A DNA stretch of 64,000 bases from Paramesorhizobium deserti. GTDB taxonomy: Bacteria; Pseudomonadota; Alphaproteobacteria; Rhizobiales; Rhizobiaceae. The stretch spans positions 1 through 64,000 of the forward strand of contig NZ_LNTU01000040.1 in the NCBI RefSeq assembly GCF_001558695.1. Direction: 5' to 3'. A program made the translations under genes and the position numbers. The notes below the pieces were generated by a model. That model was not told where the DNA came from. It did not search any database and saw only the letters and a list, made by a program, of their open reading frames with translations. Shown in pieces: positions 34,917 through 43,632 of this stretch (the first letter of the stretch is position 1; every line of letters starts with the position of its first letter).

Positions 34917-35663
34917 ATGAAATTGAGAACTTTGTCTGCCTGTCTCTTGTCTGCAACGATCATTTCTTCTTTCGCTGTGGCTCCAGGCTTTGCCCAGACC
35001 CAGCCTAACACGGCTGCGGCTGCGCCTTCGCAACCGTCCCAGCCGACGCCGGCACAGATAGCCGCGATCAAGAAGCTGAATGTCATCTCCGATGAAGGCT
35101 ATTCGGCGGTTCGCGGGATCGCCCTTGCCAGGCTCGCCATTTTCCAGGGTCAGCCGGACCGTGCGAAGACTATCCTGACGACAGTCAAGCAGAATCTCGA
35201 CCAGGCCCAGGCCAGCACGGCTGATCTGGCTGAGAAGCTCAAGCAGGCCGGCGGGCCGCAGGACGAGATCGCCGCGATCCAGTCGGGCCAGGTTCCGATC
35301 GATTTCGCGGTGGGGGTCGATGACGACTACACCGTGACGCCGGAGAACGCCAAGCACATCGCCAATGCCAACCAGCATCTCGGCAGCGGCAACACGCAGA
35401 AGGCCGTCGAGGAGCTGAAGCTTGCCAATAGCAATGTCTTCGTCACGGAAACCGACGCGAAGCTTCCCGTTCTTGAAAAAGCGGTCGACGACGCGCTGGC
35501 CCAGCTCTCGGGCCAGAAATATTACGAAGCGAACCTGGCCCTGATGAAGGCCGGCGACGGCATCACGGTGCGTTCGCTTTCCCAGAACCAGAATTCGCCA
35601 AACACGTCCAGCACGACGACACAGCCGGGCGCGGCTCCCGCTCCCTCGGGAAGCGCCAATTAA
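34917..35663 (+). CDS. YfdX-family exported protein
   Basis: This 248-residue protein has a signal peptide (MKLRTLSACLLSATIISSFA, cut near GFAQ), a Pro/Gln/Ala-rich linker, then the YfdX domain (AIKKLNVISDEGYSAVRGIA, QPDRAKTILTTVKQNLDQAQ, HIANANQHLGSGNTQKAVEE, DAKLPVLEKAVDDALAQLSG, YEANLALMKAGDGI) and a low-complexity Ser/Thr/Pro tail. YfdX of enterobacteria is a periplasmic, chaperone-like oligomer linked to acid and stress response. AAAGGAGT precedes the start. It is transcribed alone, with a strong terminator after it. Confidence 0.9.
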   Translation: MKLRTLSACLLSATIISSFAVAPGFAQTQPNTAAAAPSQPSQPTPAQIAAIKKLNVISDEGYSAVRGIALARLAIFQGQPDRAKTILTTVKQNLDQAQASTADLAEKLKQAGGPQDEIAAIQSGQVPIDFAVGVDDDYTVTPENAKHIANANQHLGSGNTQKAVEELKLANSNVFVTETDAKLPVLEKAVDDALAQLSGQKYYEANLALMKAGDGITVRSLSQNQNSPNTSSTTTQPGAAPAPSGSAN

Positions 35664-35674
35664 TGGACCAATCG

Positions 35675-35720
35675 TGACAGGCCCGCACCTGATCCATGGT
35701 GCGGGCCTGTCATGAATATC
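35675..35720 (+). terminator. Intrinsic terminator of yfdX
   Basis: TGACAGGCCCGCACC (35675-35689) pairs perfectly with GGTGCGGGCCTGTCA (35698-35712), a 15-bp GC-rich stem with an eight-base loop, followed by a T-rich stretch. Confidence 0.85.
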
Positions 35721-35873
35721 CTTTTCCGAGCACCACCCACTCCCAGACCAGATCGATCGCATTCCATCACGGCGGCGATCGCCTTCTCCAGCCCGCACGT
35801 TGCATTCCGCGGAAGCGCTGCTATAAGGCACCCAGCCTGATGCAGGCATCATCTGCTGGTTGGGGAGGACGCT

Positions 35874-36092
35874 ATGTCTCACGACGCCCTCTTCCAATTG
35901 GGGATGGGCTCAGTCGAACTGGACGCCACCCAAACGGAAGAACCTTTCGCCACGCGCGCAGTGAAAGCGTGCGTAAAGGTGCTTTATGCCGTTCGCCCGA
36001 GCGAGCGCATGGGTTTCACGGCCGTTGTCTGTGCGATAGCCGACCTTCTCCGTAGAGAAAAGAGAAGCCGGGGAACAGCGCCGAAACGCTGA
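35874..36092 (+). CDS. Small conserved-looking protein before the polyamine genes
   Basis: This 72-residue protein begins SHDALFQLGMGSVELDATQT and continues with a helical part (ATRAVKACVKVLYAVRPSER, FTAVVCAIADLLRREKR). A strong ribosome site (GGGGAGG) five bases before ATG 35874 argues that it is really translated. There is no signal peptide. It precedes the carboxynorspermidine genes by 137 bp and may belong to polyamine metabolism, but I cannot name a family with confidence. Confidence 0.6.
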   Translation: MSHDALFQLGMGSVELDATQTEEPFATRAVKACVKVLYAVRPSERMGFTAVVCAIADLLRREKRSRGTAPKR

Positions 36093-36229
36093 TCTCCTCT
36101 GCGGGATATCCGATACCCCCGCAAGAGCCCGACGGCTCGATCCAGATATTCGAACAATAAGATCGAATTCACCGCCATGGGCAACCATGGCCTTCCGCAA
36201 TCTGCCATTTGCTGTTTCACGGGATCCCA

Positions 36230-37333
36230 ATGGAGAAGATCCAGACCCCCTATTACCTGATCGAGAAAAGCAAGCTCCTGCGCAATCTCTCGACGATCAA
36301 ACATGTTCGCGAACATTCCGGCGCGAAGGCGCTTCTGGCGCTCAAATGCTTCGCGACGTGGTCCGTCTTCGATCTCATGCGCGACTATATGGATGGCACT
36401 ACATCCTCCTCGCTTTACGAGATGAGGCTCGGCCGCGAGAAATTCGGCGGCGAGACCCATGCCTATAGCGTCGCCTACGCCGATCACGAGATCGACGCGG
36501 TGATAGCCAATGCCGACAAGATCATTTTCAATTCGATCGGCCAGCTCGAGCGCTTCGCCGATCGCTCGGCTTCCCTGAGCCGGGGCCTGCGGCTTAATCC
36601 GGGCATCAGCTCGTCGAGTTTCGACCTGGCCGATCCCGCGCGCCCTTTCAGCCGGCTCGGGGAATGGAATCCCGAAAAGATCGCGGCCGTCCTCGACCGC
36701 GTCAACGGCTTCATGATCCACAACAACTGCGAGAACGCGGATTTCGCGCTGTTCGACCGGATGCTTCACCAGATCGAGGAGAAGTTCGGTTCGATGTTCT
36801 CGAAAGTCGACTGGATAAGTCTCGGCGGCGGCATCCATTTCACCGGCGATGGCTATCCGCTCGATGCGTTCTGCGACCGGCTCAGGGCTTTCTCGCAGCG
36901 CTATGGCGTTCAGGTCTATCTCGAGCCCGGCGAAGCCGCCGTTACCAGAAGCACGACGCTGGAAGTCACGGTGCTCGACACGCTGTTCAACGACAAGGAC
37001 ATCGCCGTCGTCGATAGTTCGGTCGAAGCGCACATGCTTGACCTCTTGATCTACCGCGAGAGCGCCAGAATGGCGCCCGGGTCCGGCGACCAACGTTACA
37101 TGATCTGTGGCAAGTCCTGCCTTGCAGGCGATATTTTCGGCGAATTCGCCTTCAACCACCCCCTGAAGCCCGGCGACCGCATCTCGATCGAGGATGCGGC
37201 CGGTTACACCATGGTCAAGAAGAACTGGTTCAATGGCGTGCAAATGCCATCGATCGTCGTGCGAGAACTCGACGGCAGCCTGCGTGTCGTCCGCAAGTTC
37301 TCATTTGAGGATTATCTGTCGAGCCTGTCCTGA
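36230..37333 (+). CDS. nspC: Carboxynorspermidine/carboxyspermidine decarboxylase
   Basis: This 367-residue PLP enzyme of the alanine-racemase fold has the Schiff-base Lys39 in LLALKCFATW, HNNCENAD, LEPGEAAVTRST, and the catalytic Cys region CGKSCLAGDIFGEF. It decarboxylates carboxyspermidine or carboxynorspermidine, completing the aspartate-semialdehyde-dependent triamine route. ATG 36230 is chosen because upstream in-frame codons (TTG 36209) lack support. The partner dehydrogenase follows 46 bp later, so both steps are encoded together. Confidence 0.93.
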   Translation: MEKIQTPYYLIEKSKLLRNLSTIKHVREHSGAKALLALKCFATWSVFDLMRDYMDGTTSSSLYEMRLGREKFGGETHAYSVAYADHEIDAVIANADKIIFNSIGQLERFADRSASLSRGLRLNPGISSSSFDLADPARPFSRLGEWNPEKIAAVLDRVNGFMIHNNCENADFALFDRMLHQIEEKFGSMFSKVDWISLGGGIHFTGDGYPLDAFCDRLRAFSQRYGVQVYLEPGEAAVTRSTTLEVTVLDTLFNDKDIAVVDSSVEAHMLDLLIYRESARMAPGSGDQRYMICGKSCLAGDIFGEFAFNHPLKPGDRISIEDAAGYTMVKKNWFNGVQMPSIVVRELDGSLRVVRKFSFEDYLSSLS

Positions 37334-37379
37334 GGCTCTTTCCGGTCTGTGAAGAAGAAAATGGAGGCCCCAGCCTGAA

Positions 37380-38624
37380 ATGAAAAAGAACGTCCTGATC
37401 ATTGGTGCCGGTGGCGTGGGCCACGTGGTTGCCCACAAATGTGCCCAGAACAACGATGTGTTGGGCGACATACATATCGCGTCGCGCACCCTCGAAAAAT
37501 GCACCGAGATTGTCGCTTCCGTCATGGAGAAGAAGAGCCTGAAGACGGAAGGCAAGGTGGAGGCACATGCGCTCGATGCCATGGATGTGGAGGCGACGAA
37601 GGCCCTGATCCAGAAGACGGGGGCGCAGATCGTCATCAATGTAGGCTCGGCCTTCGTCAATATGTCGGTTCTGTCGGCCTGTATCGCGACGGGCGCAGCC
37701 TATATCGATACCGCGATCCACGAAGATCCGCTCAAGATCTGCGAGACACCGCCATGGTACGCCAACTATGAATGGAAGCGGCGGGAGGAATGCGAGAAAG
37801 CCGGTGTGACGGCCATTCTCGGCGCCGGCTTTGATCCCGGCGTGGTCAATGCCTATGCACGGCTCGCCAAGGACGACTATTTCGACCGCATCGACTCAAT
37901 CGACATCATCGATGTGAATGCCGGTGACCACGGCCGCTACTTTGCCACCAATTTCGATCCCGAGATCAATTTCCGCGAATTCACCGGCCAGGTATGGTCC
38001 TGGCAGAATGGCGAATGGACCTCGAACAAGATGTTCGAGATCCGCAAGGATTGGGATCTGCCCGTCGTCGGCACGCGTCCGACCTACATGACCGGCCATG
38101 ACGAGATCCATTCGCTCTCGCAGAACCTCGGCGTACCCGACGTCCGTTTCTGGATGGGTTTCGGCGAACGCTACATCACCGTCTTCACCGTGCTGAAGAA
38201 CCTCGGCCTTCTCTCCGAGCAGCCTGTCAAGACCGCCGAGGGGCAGGAGGTCGTGCCGCTCAAGGTGGTCAAGGCGGTGCTGCCCGACCCGTCGTCGCTC
38301 GCTCCCGACTACAAGGGCAAGACCTGCATCGGCGACGTGGTGAAGGGCGTCAAGGACGGCAAGGAGCGCGAGGTCTTCATCTACAATGTCGCCGACCATG
38401 AGGAGGCCTACGGTGAAGTCGGCAGCCAGGGCATATCCTATACGGCGGGCGTGCCTGCCGCGGCGGCTGCGATCCTTATTGCGAAGGGCGACTGGGACAT
38501 CAAAAAGATGGCCAATGTCGAGGAACTCGCGCCGCGGCCCTTCCTGGATCTCCTCAACCGGATCGGCCTGCCGACCCGCATAAAGGACGCAGATGGCGAC
38601 AGGCTGCTGACATTCGAGAGCTAA
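37380..38624 (+). CDS. Carboxynorspermidine/carboxyspermidine dehydrogenase (saccharopine dehydrogenase family)
   Basis: This 414-residue NAD(P)H enzyme starts with a Rossmann motif (NVLIIGAGGVGHVVAHKCAQ). It has VEAHALDAMDVEATKAL, AILGAGFDPGVVNAYARLA and TGHDEIHSLSQNLGVPDVRF, all typical of carboxynorspermidine synthase (LYS1-like). It condenses a diamine with aspartate semialdehyde and reduces the imine. A GGAGG lies 12 bases before the start. With the decarboxylase it makes spermidine or norspermidine without S-adenosylmethionine. Confidence 0.93.
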   Translation: MKKNVLIIGAGGVGHVVAHKCAQNNDVLGDIHIASRTLEKCTEIVASVMEKKSLKTEGKVEAHALDAMDVEATKALIQKTGAQIVINVGSAFVNMSVLSACIATGAAYIDTAIHEDPLKICETPPWYANYEWKRREECEKAGVTAILGAGFDPGVVNAYARLAKDDYFDRIDSIDIIDVNAGDHGRYFATNFDPEINFREFTGQVWSWQNGEWTSNKMFEIRKDWDLPVVGTRPTYMTGHDEIHSLSQNLGVPDVRFWMGFGERYITVFTVLKNLGLLSEQPVKTAEGQEVVPLKVVKAVLPDPSSLAPDYKGKTCIGDVVKGVKDGKEREVFIYNVADHEEAYGEVGSQGISYTAGVPAAAAAILIAKGDWDIKKMANVEELAPRPFLDLLNRIGLPTRIKDADGDRLLTFES

Positions 38625-38671
38625 ACCCTCCGAAGTGGACGGCATATGTCCCGATAAGGGCGATAGAGCTT

Positions 38672-38712
38672 GCAGGGGACTGCCAATCACGGCGGTCCCC
38701 TGCTTCATTTAA
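38672..38712. terminator. Terminator between convergent genes
   Basis: GCAGGGGACTGCC (38672-38684) pairs with GGCGGTCCCCTGC (38691-38703), a 13-bp stem with one wobble and a six-base loop, followed by TTCATTT. It closes the polyamine operon and may also serve the convergent hydrolase gene. Confidence 0.75.
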
Positions 38713-38715
38713 TCT

Positions 38716-39579
38716 CTACTCGAACATCCCCTTCGGTGTCTCGCCTTTCAGGAAAGGCTCTATAAAGGCGGAGAGCAGATCAACCTGCCCGATGACCGCG
38801 GTGTGTGATGTCGCCGGCATGACGGCCAACCGTGACGCCGGCAGCGGCTTGCCCATATCACCCATGACGCCGCCGCCAAGCAACCGGAACATGGCGATCG
38901 AATGTTCCAGCGTCGCCACGTCGGCGTCGCCGCTGATAATGAGTACCGGCGCCTTGATGGCTTTGACGTCATTCTCCCACGCCATCGGCTCGTGCTCGAG
39001 TGCGATCAGCTTTTCGACCAGGGCTGGAAATCCGTCGGGATTGGGCGCCAGCTTGCGGTAATCCTCGGCAAAAGGCATGTTGACGAACATCTCCACGGTC
39101 ATTTGCGGAATGAAAGCCTTGAATTCGGGCTGCCAGCCCTCGGCGTCATAGGCAGCCGATGCCGCAACGAGCTTGTCCACCTTTTCCGGATGACGAATGG
39201 CGAGCTGCAACCCGGTCGCCGCCCCCATGGAATAGCCGAACACATCCGCCTTTTTCAGGCCGACCTGATCCATGAAGGCCGCAACATCATCCGCCAGATT
39301 GGGATAGGTGATCGGCCGGTCGATATCGGTGGTGCGACCATGGCCCTGGAATTCGAGCGCGTAGACCTTATGGGTCTCGGCCAGCTTGGGAATGATTGCG
39401 CCCATGGACGGGATGTTCATATAGGCACCGTGCAGCACGATCAGCGGAGCGCCCTCGCCTGCAACTTCATAATACATCCGCATGCCGTTGACCTCGACCC
39501 GCTGGCCCGCCGGCCGGGTTTCGGCAAGGGCAGGTATGGCAAGAAGCAAAGCCACTGCAATGAAAGCTGTACGGAACAT
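38716..39579 (-). CDS. Exported alpha/beta hydrolase
   Basis: This 287-residue protein has a signal peptide (MFRTAFIAVALLLAIPALAE) and an alpha/beta hydrolase fold: oxyanion region IVLHGAYMN, nucleophile Ser in FGYSMGAATG, acid Asp in IISGDADV and His in ATSHTAVIG. It should be a periplasmic esterase or related hydrolase; the substrate is unknown. ATG 39579 is preferred, because the upstream extension to 39645 is charged and would hide the signal peptide. It appears to be a single-gene unit. Confidence 0.88.
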   Translation of the reverse strand: MFRTAFIAVALLLAIPALAETRPAGQRVEVNGMRMYYEVAGEGAPLIVLHGAYMNIPSMGAIIPKLAETHKVYALEFQGHGRTTDIDRPITYPNLADDVAAFMDQVGLKKADVFGYSMGAATGLQLAIRHPEKVDKLVAASAAYDAEGWQPEFKAFIPQMTVEMFVNMPFAEDYRKLAPNPDGFPALVEKLIALEHEPMAWENDVKAIKAPVLIISGDADVATLEHSIAMFRLLGGGVMGDMGKPLPASRLAVMPATSHTAVIGQVDLLSAFIEPFLKGETPKGMFE

Positions 39580-39744
39580 CGATCTCTCCTCTCTATCTCG
39601 CGCGTTTTCGCGGCGATGTTGATAAGACGAAGGGACCGTCCGCAATCCGACAGTCGGATAAAAATTATTGCAGCCACCACCGGTACGGAACTGGTGGTAC
39701 GCCGACGTCGTCCGCCCCGGTCAAAGGACATCACGCAAGAAACG

Positions 39745-40758
39745 TTAAATCGCCGGCATATCGTTGAGATGGCAGGCCGATAAATGCCCGGGCGCTATCT
39801 CGCGCTTCACCGGTACTTCAATCCGACAACGATCCATCACAAATGGGCAGCGCGGATGGAAATGGCAGCCCTTCGGCGGATTGAGAGGGCTCGGCAATTC
39901 GCCTTTCACCGGCTTGAAGCGTCGCTTGGTCAGCTCGATGCGCGGCACCTCGCTCAACAGCGCCTGCGTATAGGGATGATTGGCGTGCCGGAAAATCGCT
40001 TCGACCGGAGCCTCCTCGACGATACGCCCCAGATACATGATGGCCACACGGTCGGAAATATGTTCGACGACGCCGAGATCGTGGCTGACGAACAGATATG
40101 TCAGGTCGAGCCTCTCCCGCAACTCCATGAAGAGATTGATCACCTGCGCCTGGATGGAAACATCGAGAGCCGCAACGCTTTCGTCGCAGACGAGGAAGCT
40201 CGGCTGCACGGCAAGAGCACGTGCGATGTTCACCCGCTGCCGCTGACCACCCGAAAGCTGGTGAGGATAGCGATTTTTCATGGACGGATCGAAACCTGCA
40301 AGTCCTAGATAGTGGTCGACATAGGCCTGTCTCTCACTCTTTTTGACCAGACCATGGGTAAGCGGCGCCTCGGACACGATCTCCTCGATCGTCATCCGCG
40401 GATTGAGGGCCGCCATCGGGTTCTGGAAGATCATCTGCGTGGCAAGCGCTGCCGCGTGCCTCTTGGCCGCCTTCAGATTGTTGCGATCGACGCCCTGCCA
40501 GATCACCTGGCCATCGGTCGGCGGAATGATCCCGGCAATCACCCGACCAAGTGTCGATTTCCCACAACCGCTCTCGCCGACGAGGCCGACGACCTCCCCC
40601 TTGCGGATGCGCAAACTGACGTCGTCAAGCGCGTGCACAACCGGTTGTGCCTTGGCGAGCCGCAGGCGAAGCGCGATCTTCGCCGCCAGATCCGGTTTCG
40701 ATCCGAAGCGGCGCGTAATGCCGCGAGCTTCGACGAGAGGAGGCGTCTCTTCACGCAT
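39745..40758 (-). CDS. dppF: Peptide ABC transporter ATP-binding protein (DppF type)
   Basis: This 337-residue ATPase has Walker A GESGCGKSTLG, Q-loop MIFQNP, signature LSGGQRQRVNIARAL and Walker B FLVCDESVAALD (Glu and Ser in place of the usual EPTSALD). The oligopeptide-type C-terminal domain carries the CHFHPRCPFVMDRC Cys cluster. Its start overlaps the dppD stop (ATGA); the reading frame extends further upstream but only as a shadow of dppD. It is the last gene of the importer operon. Confidence 0.93.
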   Translation of the reverse strand: MREETPPLVEARGITRRFGSKPDLAAKIALRLRLAKAQPVVHALDDVSLRIRKGEVVGLVGESGCGKSTLGRVIAGIIPPTDGQVIWQGVDRNNLKAAKRHAAALATQMIFQNPMAALNPRMTIEEIVSEAPLTHGLVKKSERQAYVDHYLGLAGFDPSMKNRYPHQLSGGQRQRVNIARALAVQPSFLVCDESVAALDVSIQAQVINLFMELRERLDLTYLFVSHDLGVVEHISDRVAIMYLGRIVEEAPVEAIFRHANHPYTQALLSEVPRIELTKRRFKPVKGELPSPLNPPKGCHFHPRCPFVMDRCRIEVPVKREIAPGHLSACHLNDMPAI

Positions 40759-41726
40759 CAGGCATCTATCCTTGTCATGGGATGGAAACAGCGGAAGGCG
40801 CGGTGGTCTTCCGCCATCAGGTCGGGCATCACCGCGCAGGCCTCGGTCGCCCGATCGCAGCGCGTGCGGAAGCTGCATCCCGACGGAAGGCGGCTGATGG
40901 CGGGCGTCATGCCGAGGATCTGACGCAGCGGCTCACCGCGGCGGTTCTGCGACGGCACGGACATGATCAGTCCTTTTGTATAGGGATGGCGCGGATCGCC
41001 CAGTACATTCCTGACACTGCCCATTTCCACGAGCCGGCCCGCATACATCACCGCGATATCGTCGGCGACGCGCGAGACGATGGCGAGATCGTGGGTGATC
41101 CAGATGACCGCCGTGTTCGACTGCTCCGTCAGCTTCTGGAATTCGGAAATGATCTGGCTCTGGATCGTGACGTCGAGAGCCGTCGTCGGTTCGTCCGCGA
41201 TGATCAGGTCTGGATGGTGGAGGAGTGCGATGGCGATCGCCACGCGCTGACGCATGCCGCCGGAAAACTCGTGCGGATAGGCGGAAAGCCGCTCTTCGGG
41301 ACTGGGTATGCCGACAAGACCGAGCGCATCGCGTGATCGCTGGCGGGCGACTTCCTTCGATACCGGGTCATGCGCCAGCACGGCCTCGATCATCTGGGTC
41401 CCGATCGTCAGCACCGGATTGAGCGTCATCATCGGATCCTGGAAGACCATGGCAATCCGCTTGCCGCGCAGCCGACGCATTTCCCCGTCGGAAAGCGTGG
41501 CAAGATCGATGCCGTCGAACAGGATCCGCCCGGCCGCCACGCGCCCCGGCCTGTCGAGCAGGCCCATGATGGAGAAGCCGGTCACCGACTTTCCCGAGCC
41601 GGATTCGCCGACGAGACCGAGCACCTTGCCGCGCTTGAGACTGAAGGAAACGTCGTTTACCGCGCGCAAGCCCAGCTTGACGCCGAATTCGGTCACGAGA
41701 TTGCGGACTTCGAGGAGATGAGACAT
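40758..41726 (-). CDS. dppD: Peptide ABC transporter ATP-binding protein (DppD type)
   Basis: This 322-residue ATPase has Walker A GESGSGKSVTG, Q-loop MVFQDPMMTLNP, signature FSGGMRQRVAIAIAL, Walker B LIIADEPTTALDVTIQ, and the C-terminal FRTRCDRATEAC cluster. It forms a heterodimer with DppF to power import. It starts one base inside the dppC stop and ends in an ATGA overlap with dppF, so the genes are tightly coupled. Confidence 0.94.
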   Translation of the reverse strand: MSHLLEVRNLVTEFGVKLGLRAVNDVSFSLKRGKVLGLVGESGSGKSVTGFSIMGLLDRPGRVAAGRILFDGIDLATLSDGEMRRLRGKRIAMVFQDPMMTLNPVLTIGTQMIEAVLAHDPVSKEVARQRSRDALGLVGIPSPEERLSAYPHEFSGGMRQRVAIAIALLHHPDLIIADEPTTALDVTIQSQIISEFQKLTEQSNTAVIWITHDLAIVSRVADDIAVMYAGRLVEMGSVRNVLGDPRHPYTKGLIMSVPSQNRRGEPLRQILGMTPAISRLPSGCSFRTRCDRATEACAVMPDLMAEDHRAFRCFHPMTRIDA

Positions 41727-42643
41727 TAGACATTCCTCGGATTGAGAACGTCACGCAGCCGGTCACCCACAAGATTGATGGAAACGATGGTGATGAGCAG
41801 CGCTATGCCGGGGAAGAAACTGATCCAGTAGAGACCGGTCAGGAGATACTGGTAGCCTGTGGAGATCAACATGCCCAGCGACGGCTCTGTGACCGAGGCG
41901 CCGAGCCCGAGGAAGGACAAGGTCGCCTCGAGCCCGATGGCGCGGGCGACCTGCATGGTGGCGATAACGATAACCGGCGCAAGGCAGTTGGGCAGGAGAT
42001 GCCTGAACAGGATGCGCCAACCCGGCAACCGGAATGAGCGGGCGGCCTCGATATATTCCTTCTCCCGCTCGACAAGGGCCGTACCCCGAACTGTCCGAGC
42101 ATAGGTTGCCCATTCGGCGATGATCAAGGCGATGACCACGTTGAGCACGCCCTTGCCGAGAATGGCGAGCATCATGAGCGCCATCAGGATCGTCGGAAAG
42201 GACAGTTGCAGGTCCACCAGACGCATGATCGTGCTTTCGGTGCGGCCGCCGAAATAGGCGGCGATAAGACCCACCGTCGTGCCGATGATGGCAGCAGCAA
42301 AAGCCGAAAGAATACCGACGGTAAGCGAGGTCCTCAAACCATAGAGAATGCCGGACAGGATGTCCCGCCCTTGGCTGTCGGTGCCCAGATAATAGGTTAA
42401 ACCAGAAAAGGATTCCGACCCAGGCGGCAGCCGACCGTCGAGAATATCGAGCTGCGTCAGATCATAAGGGTCCTGCGGCGAAATGAGAGGCGCGAACAGC
42501 GCCAGCAGCACGATGATGATAATAAGACAAAGCCCCGCCACTGCCGCTGGCGATCGCAGGAAATCCTGCACTTGCCGCCGCAACCTGCCCGGCTCCGGCG
42601 GAGCTTCGTATGCTTCTGGAAAAGGGGAAATGGTCATGAGCAT
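41726..42643 (-). CDS. dppC: Peptide ABC transporter permease (DppC type)
   Basis: This 305-residue permease has an N-terminal membrane segment (VAGLCLIIIIVLLALFAPLI), then the DppC-type domain with GTDSQGRDILSGILYGLRTS and the EAA loop EAARSFRLPGWRILFRHLLP. Start 42643 (MLMTISPFPEAYEA) overlaps the dppB stop by ATGA; the longer frame to 43090 is a shadow of dppB. Six membrane segments are expected. Confidence 0.93.
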   Translation of the reverse strand: MLMTISPFPEAYEAPPEPGRLRRQVQDFLRSPAAVAGLCLIIIIVLLALFAPLISPQDPYDLTQLDILDGRLPPGSESFSGLTYYLGTDSQGRDILSGILYGLRTSLTVGILSAFAAAIIGTTVGLIAAYFGGRTESTIMRLVDLQLSFPTILMALMMLAILGKGVLNVVIALIIAEWATYARTVRGTALVEREKEYIEAARSFRLPGWRILFRHLLPNCLAPVIVIATMQVARAIGLEATLSFLGLGASVTEPSLGMLISTGYQYLLTGLYWISFFPGIALLITIVSINLVGDRLRDVLNPRNV

Positions 42644-43617
42644 CAAGCCTTCGCGTCGAGCCGGACGCGCGGGTCCAGCAGCGTGTAACAGACATCGATC
42701 AGGAAATTGAGGGCGACGAACAAAACCACCATCATCATCAGATACGCGACGATGACAGGCCGATCGAGTAGGTTGATGGAATCGATGATGAGCTTGCCCA
42801 TGCCCGGCCAGGCGAAGATGCTCTCCGTTACCACCGAGAAAGCGATCAGCGATCCGAATTCCAGTCCGATGATGGTCACCAATGGGATCATCAGGTTCTT
42901 CAGCACATGCACGAAGATGATACGTCGGTCGGCCAGTCCCTTCGCGCGGGCGAACTTGATGTAGTCCTGCGGCAACACCTCCTGAACCCCGGCGCGCGTC
43001 AATCTCAGGACGAGCGAGGTCTTGAACAGAGCGAGGTTGAAGGCCGGCAGAAGCAAGTGCGCCAAGCCGTCCCTGGTGAGGAAGGACCACTGCACTCCCA
43101 GCATTTCAGCGGTGGCACCCCGACCGTTGGTGGGCAGCCAGTGCAGTTCGACCGAAAACACCATGACCAGCATGAGCCCGACCCAGAAGGTCGGAAGGGA
43201 GAAGCCCAGAATGGAGCCGCTCATGATGATGCGGGAAGAAATACGGTGCGGGTGGAGCCCCGCATAGAGCCCGAGCGGCAGTCCCACAACGATCGCGATC
43301 AAGAGTGCCGAGATCGCCAGCTCGAAGGTGGCGGGCAGCCTTTCCAGGATCAGCCCCAATGCCGGACGCCCATAGACGAAACTGTCGCCGAAATCACCGT
43401 GCATCAGCCCTTGGAGAAACAACAGATACTGCTTCCACAAGGGCTGATCGAGCCCGTAATGCGCGATGAGCCGCAGCCTCTCGGCCTGATTGGCATCGGG
43501 ATTGATCAGGATGTCGACGGGATTGCCGATAACGCTGACCCCGACAAAGACGATCACGGTCATGGCAAGGATTACGAACAATGCCTGGATCAACCGCCTT
43601 ATCAGGGAGATGGCCAT
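42643..43617 (-). CDS. dppB: Peptide ABC transporter permease (DppB type)
   Basis: This 324-residue permease has an N-terminal membrane segment (ALFVILAMTVIVFVGVSVIG), GDFGDSFVYGRP, and the loop VLPQDYIKFARAKGLADRRI then IFVHVLKN, all typical of DppB. It forms the channel with DppC. It lies 15 bp after ggt in the same direction, so peptidase and importer are made together. Confidence 0.93.
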   Translation of the reverse strand: MAISLIRRLIQALFVILAMTVIVFVGVSVIGNPVDILINPDANQAERLRLIAHYGLDQPLWKQYLLFLQGLMHGDFGDSFVYGRPALGLILERLPATFELAISALLIAIVVGLPLGLYAGLHPHRISSRIIMSGSILGFSLPTFWVGLMLVMVFSVELHWLPTNGRGATAEMLGVQWSFLTRDGLAHLLLPAFNLALFKTSLVLRLTRAGVQEVLPQDYIKFARAKGLADRRIIFVHVLKNLMIPLVTIIGLEFGSLIAFSVVTESIFAWPGMGKLIIDSINLLDRPVIVAYLMMMVVLFVALNFLIDVCYTLLDPRVRLDAKA

Positions 43618-43632
43618 GGTGCCCTTCCTTTC

